From NCBI RefSeq assembly GCF_002015115.1, contig NZ_MUYA01000004.1, positions 217,820 to 281,819 on the forward strand: a DNA stretch of 64,000 nucleotides. The letters run 5' to 3'. Position 1 is the first letter of the stretch. The number at the start of each line of letters is the position of its first letter. A program made the translations under genes and the position numbers. The notes under the pieces are model-generated. The model saw nothing but the letters and a program-made list of their open reading frames with translations. It searched no databases and had not been told where the DNA came from. The DNA is from Haemophilus paracuniculus. GTDB lineage: Bacteria; Pseudomonadota; Gammaproteobacteria; Enterobacterales; Pasteurellaceae. Shown here piece by piece: positions 35,718 to 47,346 of this stretch.

Positions 35718-36740
35718 TTATTGTGAGCTTTTGTAGCCGTTCGGGTTATTTTTCTGCCAATTCCACGTATCTTTCATCATTTGGTCGAGATCACGTTCCG
35801 TTTTCCAGCCTAGCACGTCAAGGGCTTTGCGAGAGTCGGAATAACATTCGGCAATATCCCCCGCACGGCGATCGACGATTTTGTACGGCACGGCGATTTC
35901 ATTCACTTTCTCAAAGGCTTTGACCATATCCAGCACCGAATAGCCTACGCCTGTTCCCAAGTTGTAGATATGTAAACCTGCGTGATCCTGATGTTTTTCA
36001 AGGGATTTCAAATGCCCAATCGCTAAATCGACCACGTGGATATAATCTCGCACGCCCGTGCCGTCTTGGGTTGGGTAGTCGCCACCAAACACGGACAGTT
36101 GCGACAATTTGCCCACCGCCACTTGGCTGATAAATGGCATTAGGTTGTTGGGAATGCCATTCGGATCTTCGCCGATCAAACCGCTTGCGTGTGCCCCAAC
36201 AGGATTGAAATAACGTAGGATCACCGCACTAAATTGCGGATTGGCTTTGACCGTATCTTCCAACACTCTCTCAACCATATATTTGGACGTGCCGTATGGA
36301 TTGGTCGTGCCACCTACCCCAAAATCTTCGGTAATAGGCACTGCTTTCGGTGTGCCGTAAACAGTGGCGGACGAGCTAAACACAATGGTGTTCACCCCTG
36401 CTTTCAACATTTCTTCCACCAACACAATCGAACCGCCTACGTTATTTTCGTAGTAGAACAACGGCTTTTGCACGCTTTCGCCCACCGCTTTCAAGCCAGC
36501 GAAATGGATCACCGATTCGATGTTGTGTTCCGCAAAAATTTTACGCAGGATTTCACGATCTAAAATATCGCCCTTGTAAAACGGAAAATCTTTGCCCGTA
36601 ATCTGTTTGACACGTTCGAGGGAAACTTCCGATGAATTGTGCAAATTATCTAACACCACGATCTCACGCCCAGCGTTCAATAATTCCACCGCCGTATGTG
36701 AACCGATATAACCTGCACCACCTGTTACTAAAATTGCCAT
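35718..36740 (-). CDS. galE: UDP-glucose 4-epimerase
   Basis: A 340-residue short-chain dehydrogenase-type enzyme interconverting UDP-glucose and UDP-galactose, supplying galactose for LPS and glycans. NAD-binding [18 protein letters not shown] is at 3-20, the catalytic Ser area is FSSSATVYG, and Tyr149 and Lys153 lie in YGTSKYMVE. The substrate loop [18 protein letters not shown] is present. The start is ATG 36740, with AAGGAAG 7 bases before; an upstream GTG at 36746 overlaps the ribosome-binding site and is unlikely. ampG follows after 6 bases. No other gal genes are adjacent. Confidence 0.97.
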   Translation of the reverse strand: MAILVTGGAGYIGSHTAVELLNAGREIVVLDNLHNSSEVSLERVKQITGKDFPFYKGDILDREILRKIFAEHNIESVIHFAGLKAVGESVQKPLFYYENNVGGSIVLVEEMLKAGVNTIVFSSSATVYGTPKAVPITEDFGVGGTTNPYGTSKYMVERVLEDTVKANPQFSAVILRYFNPVGAHASGLIGEDPNGIPNNLMPFISQVAVGKLSQLSVFGGDYPTQDGTGVRDYIHVVDLAIGHLKSLEKHQDHAGLHIYNLGTGVGYSVLDMVKAFEKVNEIAVPYKIVDRRAGDIAECYSDSRKALDVLGWKTERDLDQMMKDTWNWQKNNPNGYKSSQ

Positions 36741-36814
36741 TTGCACTTCCTTTTCGTTAAGAAAAACGCCTATATTCTACAAGGTTCTGAAAAAAGTTAA
36801 ATCATACTTACAAA

Positions 36815-36838
36815 AAAACCGCCAAAAATGGCGGTTTT
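36815..36838 (-). terminator. Terminator after the OmpA-domain lipoprotein gene
   Basis: AAAACCGCCA/TGGCGGTTTT with a short A-rich loop, followed on the reverse strand by T residues. Confidence 0.9.
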
Positions 36839-36856
36839 CTTTGTTGAAACTAAAAA

Positions 36857-37342
36857 TTAGTTTGCTTTGATGTGAACACGACGGTTTGGTTTTAAGCACG
36901 CTTTTAACGCATCGCCTGAAACGCCGTTACATGCTTTCACTTGGTTTGCTTTACCACGACCTACCGCAGAGATTTTCGCTTTCACGCCTTGTGCTTGTAA
37001 GTATGCTTTCGCTGTGTTAGCACGCTCTTGTGAAAGTTTTAAGTTGTAAGCCGCTGAACCTAAACGGTCAGTGTAACCAGTAACAACCACTTTGCTTGAA
37101 CCTGCTGCTTTAAGCTCTTGTGCGATGCGGTTTAAGGTTGATTTACCTTGTGCAGATAAGTTTGATTTGTCGAAATCAAATAAGAAGTCGCCACTTAAAG
37201 TGTACTCTTTCGCTGGTTTAGCTGGTGCAGGTGCTACCGCTGGGGCTGGTGCGTCAAGGTTGATGCTTTTTGCTGAGAAACAGCCTGCTAACATCATTGA
37301 AGTTGCCGCCACTGCGGTTAATTTTGCTAAATTTTTGATCAT
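36857..37342 (-). CDS. OmpA-domain peptidoglycan-binding lipoprotein
   Basis: A 161-residue lipoprotein. The signal MIKNLAKLTAVAATSMMLAGC gives lipidation at Cys21, then a short Ala/Pro linker (APAPAVAPAPAKPAKE), then an OmpA C-terminal domain from about 52. That domain has FLFDFDKSNLSAQGKSTLNR, VVVTGYTDRLGSAAYNLKLS (the diaminopimelate-contacting Asp and Arg are NxxLSxxRA-type) and GRGKANQVKACNGV with a second Cys as in OmpA. It should tether the outer membrane to peptidoglycan. It resembles the OmpA domain more than Pal/P6, and no tol genes adjoin. The start ATG 37342 follows TAGGAAATTAAAA; the frame runs open further upstream without a good start signal. Confidence 0.9.
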   Translation of the reverse strand: MIKNLAKLTAVAATSMMLAGCFSAKSINLDAPAPAVAPAPAKPAKEYTLSGDFLFDFDKSNLSAQGKSTLNRIAQELKAAGSSKVVVTGYTDRLGSAAYNLKLSQERANTAKAYLQAQGVKAKISAVGRGKANQVKACNGVSGDALKACLKPNRRVHIKAN

Positions 37343-37439
37343 TTTTAATTTCCTATTAAGGTTTTGTTTAACAAAAGTAAGTTTTATGAAACTTAAAAAA
37401 CGTGCTAATGGTAAATTTTCCCGCCTTAAAAAACAATAG

Positions 37440-37496
37440 CAAGCGGTTAGATTTCCCACATTTTTTTGCAAAATTTTTCAAAATCAGCCCGCTTGC
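37440..37496. repeat. Inverted pair of uptake sequences upstream of uvrD
   Basis: CAAGCGGTTAGATTT faces AAATCAGCCCGCTTGCAAG. It separates the divergent lipoprotein and uvrD genes; TATAAT at 37512-37517 just beyond may be the uvrD -10 box. Confidence 0.65.
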
Positions 37497-37553
37497 AAGG
37501 CGAATTTGATCTATAATACCGCCCACTGTATAAAAGTACATTAAGAGCAAGCG

Positions 37554-39749
37554 ATGGATTTTTCTTTATTATTAGACGGTTTGAACGATAAACAACGGGA
37601 AGCGGTGGCAGCACCCTTGGGGAATTATTTGGTGTTGGCGGGGGCTGGTTCGGGCAAAACGCGGGTGCTAACCCACCGCATTGCGTGGCTGATTGGGGTG
37701 GAAAATGTGCCAGAATCGAACATTCTCGCCGTTACCTTTACCAACAAAGCCGCCGCTGAAATGCGGCACCGCATTGAGCATACCCTGTCGCAAACCAGCG
37801 ATCACCGCCTGTTTGGAATGTGGGTCGGCACTTTCCATAGCATTGCCAACCGCCTGTTGCGTTCGCACTATCTGGATGCCGACCTGCCGCAAGATTTCCA
37901 AATTATGGATAGCGAGGATCAACAACGCTTGCTCAAACGGTTGTTGAAACTGCATAACATTGACGAGAAACATTTTCCGCCGAAACAGGTCGCGTGGTAT
38001 ATCAACGCTCAAAAAGATAAGGGCTTGCGACCAAGCCACATCGATCACGGCAATGATCCGAACGAGAAAAAATTAGTCGAAATCTACCAAATCTATCAAG
38101 ACGCTTGCGACCGTGCAGGCTTGTTGGATTTTGCCGAATTGTTGATCCGTGCCTACGAATTATTCAAATTTAAACCACCGATTTTGCACCGCTACCGTGA
38201 GCGTTTTCAGCATATTTTGATTGACGAGTTCCAAGATACCAACAACATTCAATATGATTTAATCCGCTTGTTGGCGGGCGACACCAGCAAAGTGATGATC
38301 GTGGGCGATGATGATCAGTCGATTTACGGCTGGCGAGGGGCGCAGGTGGAAAATATCCAGCGTTTTCTCAATGATTACCCGAATGCCCAAACCATTCGCC
38401 TTGAACAAAATTACCGCTCAACGGGGCATATTTTGTCGGCGGCGAACGGCTTGATCGCCAACAACGATAACCGCCTCGGCAAAAATTTATGGACGGATCA
38501 AGGCGAGGGAGATCCTGTCGAAATTTATTGTGCGTTCAATGAGTTAGACGAAGCTCGCTTCGTGGCTTCGCAGATCAAACAATGGAAAGAAGACGAGGGC
38601 GAGCTGAACGAATGTGCGGTGCTTTACCGCAGCAACAGCCAATCTCGTGTGATTGAAGAAGCCTTGATCCAAGCCAACATTCCTTACCGTATTTACGGCG
38701 GAATGCGATTCTTCGAGCGTCAAGAGATCAAAGATGCGTTGGCGTACCTACGTTTAATCGCCAACCGCCAAGACGATGCCGCCTTTGAACGGGTGATCAA
38801 CACCCCACCGCGTGGCATTGGCGACCGCACCCTCGACACCTTACGCCAGCTCACTCGCCAACGTCAAATCACGCTCTGGCAAGCGATCCAAGTGGCGATC
38901 AAAGAGGAAATGCTCACGGGCAGAGCTTCGTCCGCCCTGTTGCGATTTACCGAATTGATCAACGCCTTAGAGCAAGAAACCAGCGAAATGGCACTGTTCG
39001 AGCAGACCGATTTTGTGATCAAAAAATCGGGTTTATACGCAATGTATCAGCAAGAAAAAGGCGAAAAGGGTGAAGTGCGGATCGAAAACTTGGAAGAACT
39101 GGTTACCGCCGCCCGTCAATTTAGCAAGCCCGATGAAGCAGAAGATCTCACGGATCTGACCGCTTTCCTCACCCACGCGTCCCTCGAAGCGGGTGAAGCC
39201 CAAGCCTCGCCGCATCAGGATTATGTTGAGTTAATGACCTTGCACTCGGCAAAAGGCTTAGAATTTCCGAGAGTGTTTATGGTCGGGGTGGAAGAGGGGA
39301 TTTTCCCAAGCGGAATGAGCTTTGACGAAGGGCGATTGCAGGAAGAACGCCGCCTCGCCTATGTCGGCATTACCCGAGCCAAACGCAAATTGACGATCAG
39401 CTATGCGGAAAGTCGCCGCTTGTACGGCAAAGAAGAACGGCATATTCCGTCTCGCTTTATCGCCGAATTACCCGAACAGCATATCCGTGAAATCCGCCTG
39501 CGTGGCAACATCAACCGCCCAGCGAATTTCAGCCCCTTTGCAAAAAATCCACGAAATCAGCCCGCTTGCAACCCATTGCAAACGGAAAATGAGTGGAAAA
39601 TGGGGAAAAAAGTCCGTCATAGCAAATTCGGACAAGGCACAATCATCAACGTCGAAGGCTCCGGCGACCAAACCCGCCTGCAAATTGCTTTTGTACAAAA
39701 TGGGATAAAGTGGCTGATTGCGAAGGTGGCGGGGTTGGAAAAAATTTAA
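37554..39749 (+). CDS. uvrD: DNA helicase II
   Basis: A 731-residue SF1 3'-5' helicase of nucleotide excision and mismatch repair. Motifs in order are: I GAGSGKT (30-36), Ia AVTFTNKAAAEM, II DEFQDTN, III VGDDDQSIYGWRGA, IV LEQNYRSTGHIL, V TLHSAKGLEFPRVF and VI AYVGITRAKRKLT. The C-terminal Tudor-like end (KKVRHSKFGQGTIINVEGSG) is present. Length matches E. coli (720). It is a single gene with a bidirectional terminator behind it. Two uptake cores are read within the C-terminal linker codons. Confidence 0.98.
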   Translation: MDFSLLLDGLNDKQREAVAAPLGNYLVLAGAGSGKTRVLTHRIAWLIGVENVPESNILAVTFTNKAAAEMRHRIEHTLSQTSDHRLFGMWVGTFHSIANRLLRSHYLDADLPQDFQIMDSEDQQRLLKRLLKLHNIDEKHFPPKQVAWYINAQKDKGLRPSHIDHGNDPNEKKLVEIYQIYQDACDRAGLLDFAELLIRAYELFKFKPPILHRYRERFQHILIDEFQDTNNIQYDLIRLLAGDTSKVMIVGDDDQSIYGWRGAQVENIQRFLNDYPNAQTIRLEQNYRSTGHILSAANGLIANNDNRLGKNLWTDQGEGDPVEIYCAFNELDEARFVASQIKQWKEDEGELNECAVLYRSNSQSRVIEEALIQANIPYRIYGGMRFFERQEIKDALAYLRLIANRQDDAAFERVINTPPRGIGDRTLDTLRQLTRQRQITLWQAIQVAIKEEMLTGRASSALLRFTELINALEQETSEMALFEQTDFVIKKSGLYAMYQQEKGEKGEVRIENLEELVTAARQFSKPDEAEDLTDLTAFLTHASLEAGEAQASPHQDYVELMTLHSAKGLEFPRVFMVGVEEGIFPSGMSFDEGRLQEERRLAYVGITRAKRKLTISYAESRRLYGKEERHIPSRFIAELPEQHIREIRLRGNINRPANFSPFAKNPRNQPACNPLQTENEWKMGKKVRHSKFGQGTIINVEGSGDQTRLQIAFVQNGIKWLIAKVAGLEKI

Positions 39750-39773
39750 TAAATTTATTATTTAATCCGTGAT

Positions 39774-39807
39774 AAAAAAGCCTCAAATTAAAATTTGAGG
39801 CTTTTTT
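39774..39807. terminator. Bidirectional terminator between uvrD and cysZ
   Basis: GCCTCAAATT/AATTTGAGGC stem with A and T runs outside, between convergent genes. Confidence 0.92.
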
Positions 39808-39811
39808 AATT

Positions 39812-40663
39812 TTATTTTGGAATTACGCGATTAGATCGGATTTCTGTGCTGACGGCAGTGGTTTTTGAGGTGGTGTAATCGGCGTTGGCAAATTCGCTGT
39901 GGGGATTGTCGAGGAAGAATCGGCGGTATTCTTTTACCCACATTGCGGTTGCACCGCAGACGGCAACGGGCATTACCACGAGGTTGATGAAAGGCAACAT
40001 CGTGAAAATGCTGACCAACGCCCCAAAGGTGAAATTCATTGTGCGTTGTTGGTAAAGGGCGTTTCGCATTCGTTGGAATTGGATTTTGTGGTTGTCGAAC
40101 GGGTAATCGCAATACTGAATCGCAATCAGCCACGAGCCGAACGCAAAAGCTAAAATCGGCACAACGGTTTGCCCAACAAGGGGTAGGAAACCGAGAAAAA
40201 ACAGGGCAATCAAACGTGGCAGGCTGTACATCATTTTTTGCCACTCACGCTTTAACATTCGAGGCACATCTTTTAGCACGCCCATTAGGGAAGTGTCGCC
40301 CAGCGGTTCGCCCGTGAGTTGCAATTCGACTTTTTCCGCCAATAAGGCATTGAAAGGGGCTGCGACAAAGTTGGCGAGGGTGGTGAACGCAAAATAAAAT
40401 GCGACCAAAATCATTAGGAAAATCAATGGGATAAGCACAAAACTTAGCCACTCTAACCAACTTGGTAGAAAGCTGTCGAGCAAGCCGCCGATGGACGAAA
40501 AGAATAGCCAAATCAAGCCAATCATTATTATGGCGTTGATCGCAATCGGGAAAATCACGAAAGGTAAAAATTCACGCTGAAACAATAATTTCCAACCGTA
40601 AATAAAATAGTGAAAGCCTGATTCCACTTGGTTTTGCGGTTGAGGAAAAGGGGTACGATTCAT
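39812..40663 (-). CDS. cysZ: Sulfate transporter CysZ (DUF540/EI24 family)
   Basis: A 283-residue inner-membrane protein of the CysZ family, which admits sulfate for cysteine synthesis. FHYFIYGWKLLFQREFLPFV at the start, NFVAAPFNALLAEKVE, the LPRLIALFFLGFLPLVGQTV segment and PFINLVVMPVAVCGATAMW all fit; about four long hydrophobic segments are seen. I use the second ATG (40663) because AAAGGA is spaced for it; the first ATG at 40669 overlaps that signal. Divergent zipA and then ligA follow, the same order as in E. coli. Confidence 0.92.
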   Translation of the reverse strand: MNRTPFPQPQNQVESGFHYFIYGWKLLFQREFLPFVIFPIAINAIIMIGLIWLFFSSIGGLLDSFLPSWLEWLSFVLIPLIFLMILVAFYFAFTTLANFVAAPFNALLAEKVELQLTGEPLGDTSLMGVLKDVPRMLKREWQKMMYSLPRLIALFFLGFLPLVGQTVVPILAFAFGSWLIAIQYCDYPFDNHKIQFQRMRNALYQQRTMNFTFGALVSIFTMLPFINLVVMPVAVCGATAMWVKEYRRFFLDNPHSEFANADYTTSKTTAVSTEIRSNRVIPK

Positions 40664-40770
40664 AAACATCCTTTAAATTTAATGATCAATTTTTCACAAA
40701 TATGGTAAGCTATGCACCCTTTTATCGCAAACGCAAATCCGTTCCAAAATGACATTTTAACGAGGATCCA

Positions 40771-41622
40771 ATGGAAAATATTGATACGTTGCTGATTGTT
40801 TTTGGTGTTTTATTAGCCTTAATCGTGGCGGGCTGGACGATTTTCAGTCATCGCAAAGAAAAATCTCGTGTTTTTTCAAACAGTTTTTCTTCTCAACCCC
40901 AGCCAAATCCGTCCTTTGGACAAGAAAATCCGCTTTCTGTTGCACCACCGTCTGAGCAAAATTTTGGTGCTTCGCCCATTGCGGATTATTCCCCAATGCA
41001 AGGGGACACTTTACCGCAAGAATCCGTGCAACAAGACATTGAGAAAGAACTCGGTAAGATTCAGGTGCGTTTGTCAGATCAAGTTGCCCCGCAACAAAAC
41101 GTTCAGCTCAACAATGCTCAACCGAACATTGAGCAAACCGCACCTCAGCCTGAAATTCAAGTGCAAATTCAGCCACAACAATCGCAGCCAGAACCTGAAC
41201 CAGAGCCAGCGATCCCTGCAAATCAAATTCAGCTTTATGTAATGGCGAGCCAAGGGCAAGTGTTTGCGGGCAGCGAGTTTGTTAAACAGTTGGAAAATCT
41301 CGGTTTCTTGTATGGCGAGAGCAATCTTTTCCACCGCCACATTGACGGCACAAGTGCCAGCCCCGTGGTGTATAGTGTCGCCAACGCCTACAACCCAGGG
41401 GTGTTTGATTTAACCCAAATTCATCAATTAAGCACCGCAGGGTTGATTTTCTTTATGTATCTGCCGTCTGCGGGAAATGATCTCGTCAATTTCAACCAGC
41501 TATTAAACGATGCGAAAGATCTCGCCCAAGCCCTCAACGGTTGGGTGGTTGATGATCAAGGAAATGTCTTTGATGAAGACTCTCGCTACCGTTATTTAGC
41601 CAAATTACGTCAGCCTCATTAG
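40771..41622 (+). CDS. zipA: Cell division protein ZipA
   Basis: A 283-residue bitopic protein that anchors FtsZ at midcell. One N-terminal membrane helix (TLLIVFGVLLALIVAGWTIF, about 5-24) has the basic cytoplasmic edge SHRKEKSR, followed by a Pro/Gln/Glu-rich linker (about 35-145) and a C-terminal FtsZ-binding domain from about 150 (IQLYVMASQGQVFAGSEFVK, then TAGLIFFMYLPSAGNDLVNF). GAGGATCCA precedes the ATG. It is upstream of ligA, as in enteric bacteria. Confidence 0.96.
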   Translation: MENIDTLLIVFGVLLALIVAGWTIFSHRKEKSRVFSNSFSSQPQPNPSFGQENPLSVAPPSEQNFGASPIADYSPMQGDTLPQESVQQDIEKELGKIQVRLSDQVAPQQNVQLNNAQPNIEQTAPQPEIQVQIQPQQSQPEPEPEPAIPANQIQLYVMASQGQVFAGSEFVKQLENLGFLYGESNLFHRHIDGTSASPVVYSVANAYNPGVFDLTQIHQLSTAGLIFFMYLPSAGNDLVNFNQLLNDAKDLAQALNGWVVDDQGNVFDEDSRYRYLAKLRQPH

Positions 41623-41693
41623 TCCTCAATCCCCCTCGCATCGCAAGGTTTCACTGATTTCGCCTTGCCTGCGTTGGGGGATTTCTTTTCTAA

Positions 41694-43735
<2,042 letters not shown>

Positions 43736-43736
<1 letters not shown>

Positions 43737-44416
43737 TGACCGAATTATTACGCTGCGAAAAAATCAGTAAATTTTATCAAGAGGGCGAGCAAGCGGTGCA
43801 GGTGTTGAAAGAGGTTTCTTTCGCAATGCAAGCGGGCGAATTGGTGGCGATTGTGGGTAGCTCGGGGTCGGGCAAAAGTACCCTATTGCACACGCTCGGC
43901 GGCTTGGATCAGCCTAGCCAAGGCGAGGTGTTTATTAAGGGGCAATCGCTACAAAAATTGAGCAGCAACCAGCTCGCCCAGTTGCGGAATCAAAATTTAG
44001 GTTTCGTCTATCAATTTCATCACTTAATGGCGGATTTTACCGCCCTTGAAAATGTAATGATGCCGATGTTAATCGGTAGCCACAATAAGGGCGAAGCTCG
44101 GGATCGTGCCGAAAAAATGCTACAAGCGGTGGGATTATCGCACAGAATTAGCCACCGCCCTTCGGCACTTTCGGGGGGGGAACGGCAACGGGTGGCGATT
44201 GCTCGGGCGTTGGTGAATAATCCTGCGTTGGTGCTTGCCGATGAGCCAACGGGCAACCTCGACCAGAAAACCACCGAAAGCATTTTTGAGCTGATTCAAC
44301 AGCTCAACCGTGAGCAAAATATCGCATTCTTGCTGGTAACCCACGATTTGAAATTAGCCGATAAACTCTCTCGCCGTTTGATTATGCAGGACGGCGTTCT
44401 GCGTGAGGGCAATTAA
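43736..44416 (+). CDS. lolD: Lipoprotein-releasing ABC transporter ATPase LolD
   Basis: A 226-residue cytoplasmic ATPase of the LolCDE machine that extracts outer-membrane lipoproteins from the inner membrane for LolA. Walker [10 protein letters not shown] (41-49), signature [15 protein letters not shown], Walker [12 protein letters not shown] and the LolD-type [20 protein letters not shown] are intact. The start overlaps the ligA stop and the lolE ATG follows the stop with no gap. Confidence 0.97.
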
Positions 44417-45667
44417 ATGAATGCCCCGTTTTTTATTAGCTGGCGTTATCAACGAGGCAAGCAGAAAAATCGCCTTGTGTCGCTGATTTCGCTGTTTTCC
44501 AGCATTGGTATTGCGTTGGGCGTGGCGGTGTTAATCGTTGGGTTGAGTGCGATGAACGGTTTTGAGCGAGAGCTGAACCAGCGGGTGCTTTCCGTTGTGC
44601 CGCACGCGGAGTTACGCTCTTATGCAATGAATGAAGCCCAGCCGATTGAGGATCTCAACACCCTCGAAAGCCTTGTGCAACAAAGCCCGAACGTGGTTGC
44701 CACTTCGCCATTTGTTACCTTTACGGGCTTGATTGAAAACGGCTCGCAACTGAAAATCGCCCAAGTGCGAGGGGTTGATCCCGCCAAGCAAGATCAAGTG
44801 AGCCAGTTAGGGCAATTTGTGCCAACCGAACAGTGGCAAGCGTTCCACAAAGAGGGCGGTTTGGTGTTAGGTTCTGGCATCGCCAAAGCCCTTGATGTGG
44901 CGGTAGGCGATGAAGTTACGCTGTTGCTACCGCAAGCCACCGAAGACGGCTCATTGGCTCAACCACTACGCTTTTCGCTACCTATTACGGGGATTTTGCG
45001 TTTAGAGGGGCAACTCGACCATAGTTACGCCCTGCTGCCATTAAGCAAAGCCCAAGAGCTGTTGGAATATCAGCCAAACCAAGTGTCGGGCTTAGAACTT
45101 GCGTTAAAAACGCCATTTGAGGCACGCAATCTTGCCCTGCCTGAATTGCGAAACTATCCGCAGCCCCTCTATTTAGAGACGTGGGTCGAAAAATTTGGCT
45201 ATATGTATAACGACATCCAGCTGATTCGGGTGGTGATGTATATCGCAATGGTGCTGGTGATCGGCGTAGCGTGTTTCAACATTATTTCCACCCTGATTAT
45301 GGCGGTTAAAGACAAACAGGGCGACATTGCGATTATGCGAACCCTCGGGGCGAACAACCGTTTTATCCAGAAAATTTTCCTCTGGTATGGTTTGCTGTCG
45401 GGAATGAAAGGGGCGATTTGTGGCATTATCCTCGGCGTGATTGTCGCTTTAAATTTAACCAACATCATCAAATCCCTCGAAAATTTCTTCGGCGTGAAAC
45501 TGCTCTCAGACGGGGTCTATTTTGTCGATTTCCTACCCAGTGAATTAAACTGGCTAGATGTGGTCTGGGTGCTACTCGCCACCTTAATCCTCAGCCTCTT
45601 GGCAAGCCTCTACCCTGCAGTTCGTGCTTCAAAACTCGAACCTGCGAAAGTGTTGAGTGGGCATTAG
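44417..45667 (+). CDS. lolE: Lipoprotein-releasing ABC transporter permease LolE
   Basis: A 416-residue inner-membrane protein with one N-terminal helix, a large periplasmic domain (about 50-265) and three C-terminal helices. SLISLFSSIGIALGVAVLIV, GLSAMNGFERELNQRVLSVV, VIGVACFNIISTLIMAVKDK and YFVDFLPSELNWLDVVWVLL match LolE of E. coli better than LolC. The partner lolC does not occur in this cluster. LolC may be elsewhere, or the machine may use one permease; the window cannot decide. A bidirectional terminator follows. Confidence 0.93.
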   Translation: MNAPFFISWRYQRGKQKNRLVSLISLFSSIGIALGVAVLIVGLSAMNGFERELNQRVLSVVPHAELRSYAMNEAQPIEDLNTLESLVQQSPNVVATSPFVTFTGLIENGSQLKIAQVRGVDPAKQDQVSQLGQFVPTEQWQAFHKEGGLVLGSGIAKALDVAVGDEVTLLLPQATEDGSLAQPLRFSLPITGILRLEGQLDHSYALLPLSKAQELLEYQPNQVSGLELALKTPFEARNLALPELRNYPQPLYLETWVEKFGYMYNDIQLIRVVMYIAMVLVIGVACFNIISTLIMAVKDKQGDIAIMRTLGANNRFIQKIFLWYGLLSGMKGAICGIILGVIVALNLTNIIKSLENFFGVKLLSDGVYFVDFLPSELNWLDVVWVLLATLILSLLASLYPAVRASKLEPAKVLSGH

Positions 45668-45708
45668 GATTGATGAGATCTGAGAAATTTTCCTACCCAT
45701 TGTCAAAC

Positions 45709-45737
45709 AAAAATGCCAGCAAAAGCTGGCATTTTTT
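45709..45737. terminator. Bidirectional terminator between lolE and htpX
   Basis: AATGCCAGC, AAAA loop, GCTGGCATT with A and T runs on either side, between convergent stops. Confidence 0.92.
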
Positions 45738-45747
45738 GTGCGAAGAA

Positions 45748-46617
45748 TTAAAGATTTCTCAACGCTTCAATACGTTTTTCAAGCGGTGGGTGGCTCATAA
45801 AGAGTTCTTTGGTGCGTCCACCGTTGATCATAAAGGCAGCGAGTGAGCCTTGCATTTCTTGTGGTTCGTGTACATTTTGCAAGCGTTGTAAAGCCGCAAT
45901 CATTTTCTCTTTGCCGACTAATTGGGCTGAACCTGCGTCCGCACGGAACTCACGGTAACGCGAGAACCACATTGCGATCATTGTCGCTACTACGCCGAAC
46001 ACCATTTGCAACACGATATCCACCACCCAGAACACGAGGGTATTTGAGGTGGAATTACCGTTTTCATCACGACCGCCTGCCGCGAGGGTTGAGATAATGC
46101 GTGCGAAGAAAATTACGAAAGTATTCAAAATCCCTTGTAGTAAGGTCATTGTTACCATATCGCCGTTGGCAATGTGGGCGATTTCGTGTGCCACCACCGC
46201 TTCGGCTTCATCTTCGGTCATTGCGTTAAGCAAGCCCGTACTGACCGCTACAAGTGAATTGCTTTTGGTCGCCCCTGTCGCAAAGGCATTTACATCCGCC
46301 GAGTGGTAAATCGCAATATCAGGCATTGGAATGTTCGCCTGTTGCGATTGGCGTTTGACCGTGTCAAATAACCATTGCTCGGCTTGATTGCGAGGCTGTT
46401 GAATCACTTCCGCCCCCACCGAACGCAACGCCATCGTTTTTGATAGGAATAATGAAATTAACGAGCCTGCAAAACCGAATAAGAGCGACATTACTAAAAT
46501 ACCGCCCGTGCCACGGCTGTCAATGCCCGTTACGCTGAAAATAATGTTAAGCACGATCCCCAAAACAAAGGTGATCGCTAAGTTCGTTAATAGAAAGAGG
46601 ATAACTCTTTTTGCCAT
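45748..46617 (-). CDS. htpX: Membrane-bound zinc metalloprotease HtpX
   Basis: A 289-residue inner-membrane protease of envelope quality control. From ATG 46617 it has two N-terminal helices (about 5-27, 38-58), the zinc motif HEIAH (His144, Glu145, His148), two more hydrophobic segments, and the third ligand area [13 protein letters not shown] near 225. The C-terminal [13 protein letters not shown] is typical. The frame extends upstream to 46695, but that part is uncharacteristic; ATG 46617 has GGAGA before it and gives the known N-terminus [14 protein letters not shown]. It is a single gene. Confidence 0.96.
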   Translation of the reverse strand: MAKRVILFLLTNLAITFVLGIVLNIIFSVTGIDSRGTGGILVMSLLFGFAGSLISLFLSKTMALRSVGAEVIQQPRNQAEQWLFDTVKRQSQQANIPMPDIAIYHSADVNAFATGATKSNSLVAVSTGLLNAMTEDEAEAVVAHEIAHIANGDMVTMTLLQGILNTFVIFFARIISTLAAGGRDENGNSTSNTLVFWVVDIVLQMVFGVVATMIAMWFSRYREFRADAGSAQLVGKEKMIAALQRLQNVHEPQEMQGSLAAFMINGGRTKELFMSHPPLEKRIEALRNL

Positions 46618-46773
46618 AATGTTTTGTTCTCCGTAGTCAAAGTCAATTCGGCAATGCCGAAACCGCAATTTAATGGCAATGCTGCCAAAATTCAAGGCTA
46701 AGACAATGATCCTTTAAAGAAATTTCACGATTTTGTAAGATTTTTTTAAATTTCAATTACCCAACGGAACTAT

Positions 46774-47280
46774 CTAAACCTGATACTTCCCCTTATCCCC
46801 AATATCAAAATGCAGTGGCATTCGCCATTTTTGGATGCTGAGGATCAGCAATAACAGGCTGGCGATTGTCGAGAGGATGATTTGGGCGAGGGGGATTTCC
46901 GCCACGGTGGCGAGCCATAATAGTGCGAGCAAAATCGGTTGAGCGGCTAAGCCAAAAATGCGGAAGCAGAAGTATTCTTTGTAGCATAATCCGCCGATCA
47001 CTAACAAAGCCGCCCCGAGGGCGAGGGTTGGCACGCCGAAAATTTGGCAGAGCAAGCCGATCCACATTGCGAATTGGAACGTGAAGCGGATAGGTTTGAG
47101 GTAAATGTGTAGCGAGGAAGCCAGCATTGTGCCTGCGATCAGTAGCCCAAGTTGGGCGAGGTTGGGAAAATAGGGCAACAGGGCGAGCATTAGGGTTGCG
47201 ACCACAAAGCCCGAGCGGTAGCAGATGACGGTGAGTTTATCCCAAACATCAAGGGGGGATTGAATATGCGGATCAGCCAT
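46774..47280 (-). CDS. Integral membrane protein, DUF2301-like
   Basis: A 168-residue protein that is almost wholly hydrophobic, with about five membrane helices (roughly 20-37, 41-60, 70-88, 92-108 and 128-152). The short cytoplasmic start MADPHIQSPLDVWDKLTVIC and the pattern YKEYFCFRIFGLAAQPILLA remind me of the DUF2301 family of uncharacterised membrane proteins, a family known mainly from gamma-proteobacteria. No function is known. It is a single gene between htpX and ychF on the same strand, with a USS-type hairpin separating it from ychF. Confidence 0.75.
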   Translation of the reverse strand: MADPHIQSPLDVWDKLTVICYRSGFVVATLMLALLPYFPNLAQLGLLIAGTMLASSLHIYLKPIRFTFQFAMWIGLLCQIFGVPTLALGAALLVIGGLCYKEYFCFRIFGLAAQPILLALLWLATVAEIPLAQIILSTIASLLLLILSIQKWRMPLHFDIGDKGKYQV

Positions 47281-47298
47281 TGGATTTTCCTTAAAAAA

Positions 47299-47325
47299 TA
47301 ACCGCTTGTGAGAAACAAGCGGTTA
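47299..47325 (-). terminator. USS-pair hairpin after ychF
   Basis: TAACCGCTTGT and ACAAGCGGTTA pair perfectly across GAGAA, 21 bases behind the ychF stop. It is both an uptake-sequence pair and a likely terminator. Confidence 0.8.
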
Positions 47326-47346
47326 GATTGATGTGAATTTTTGCGA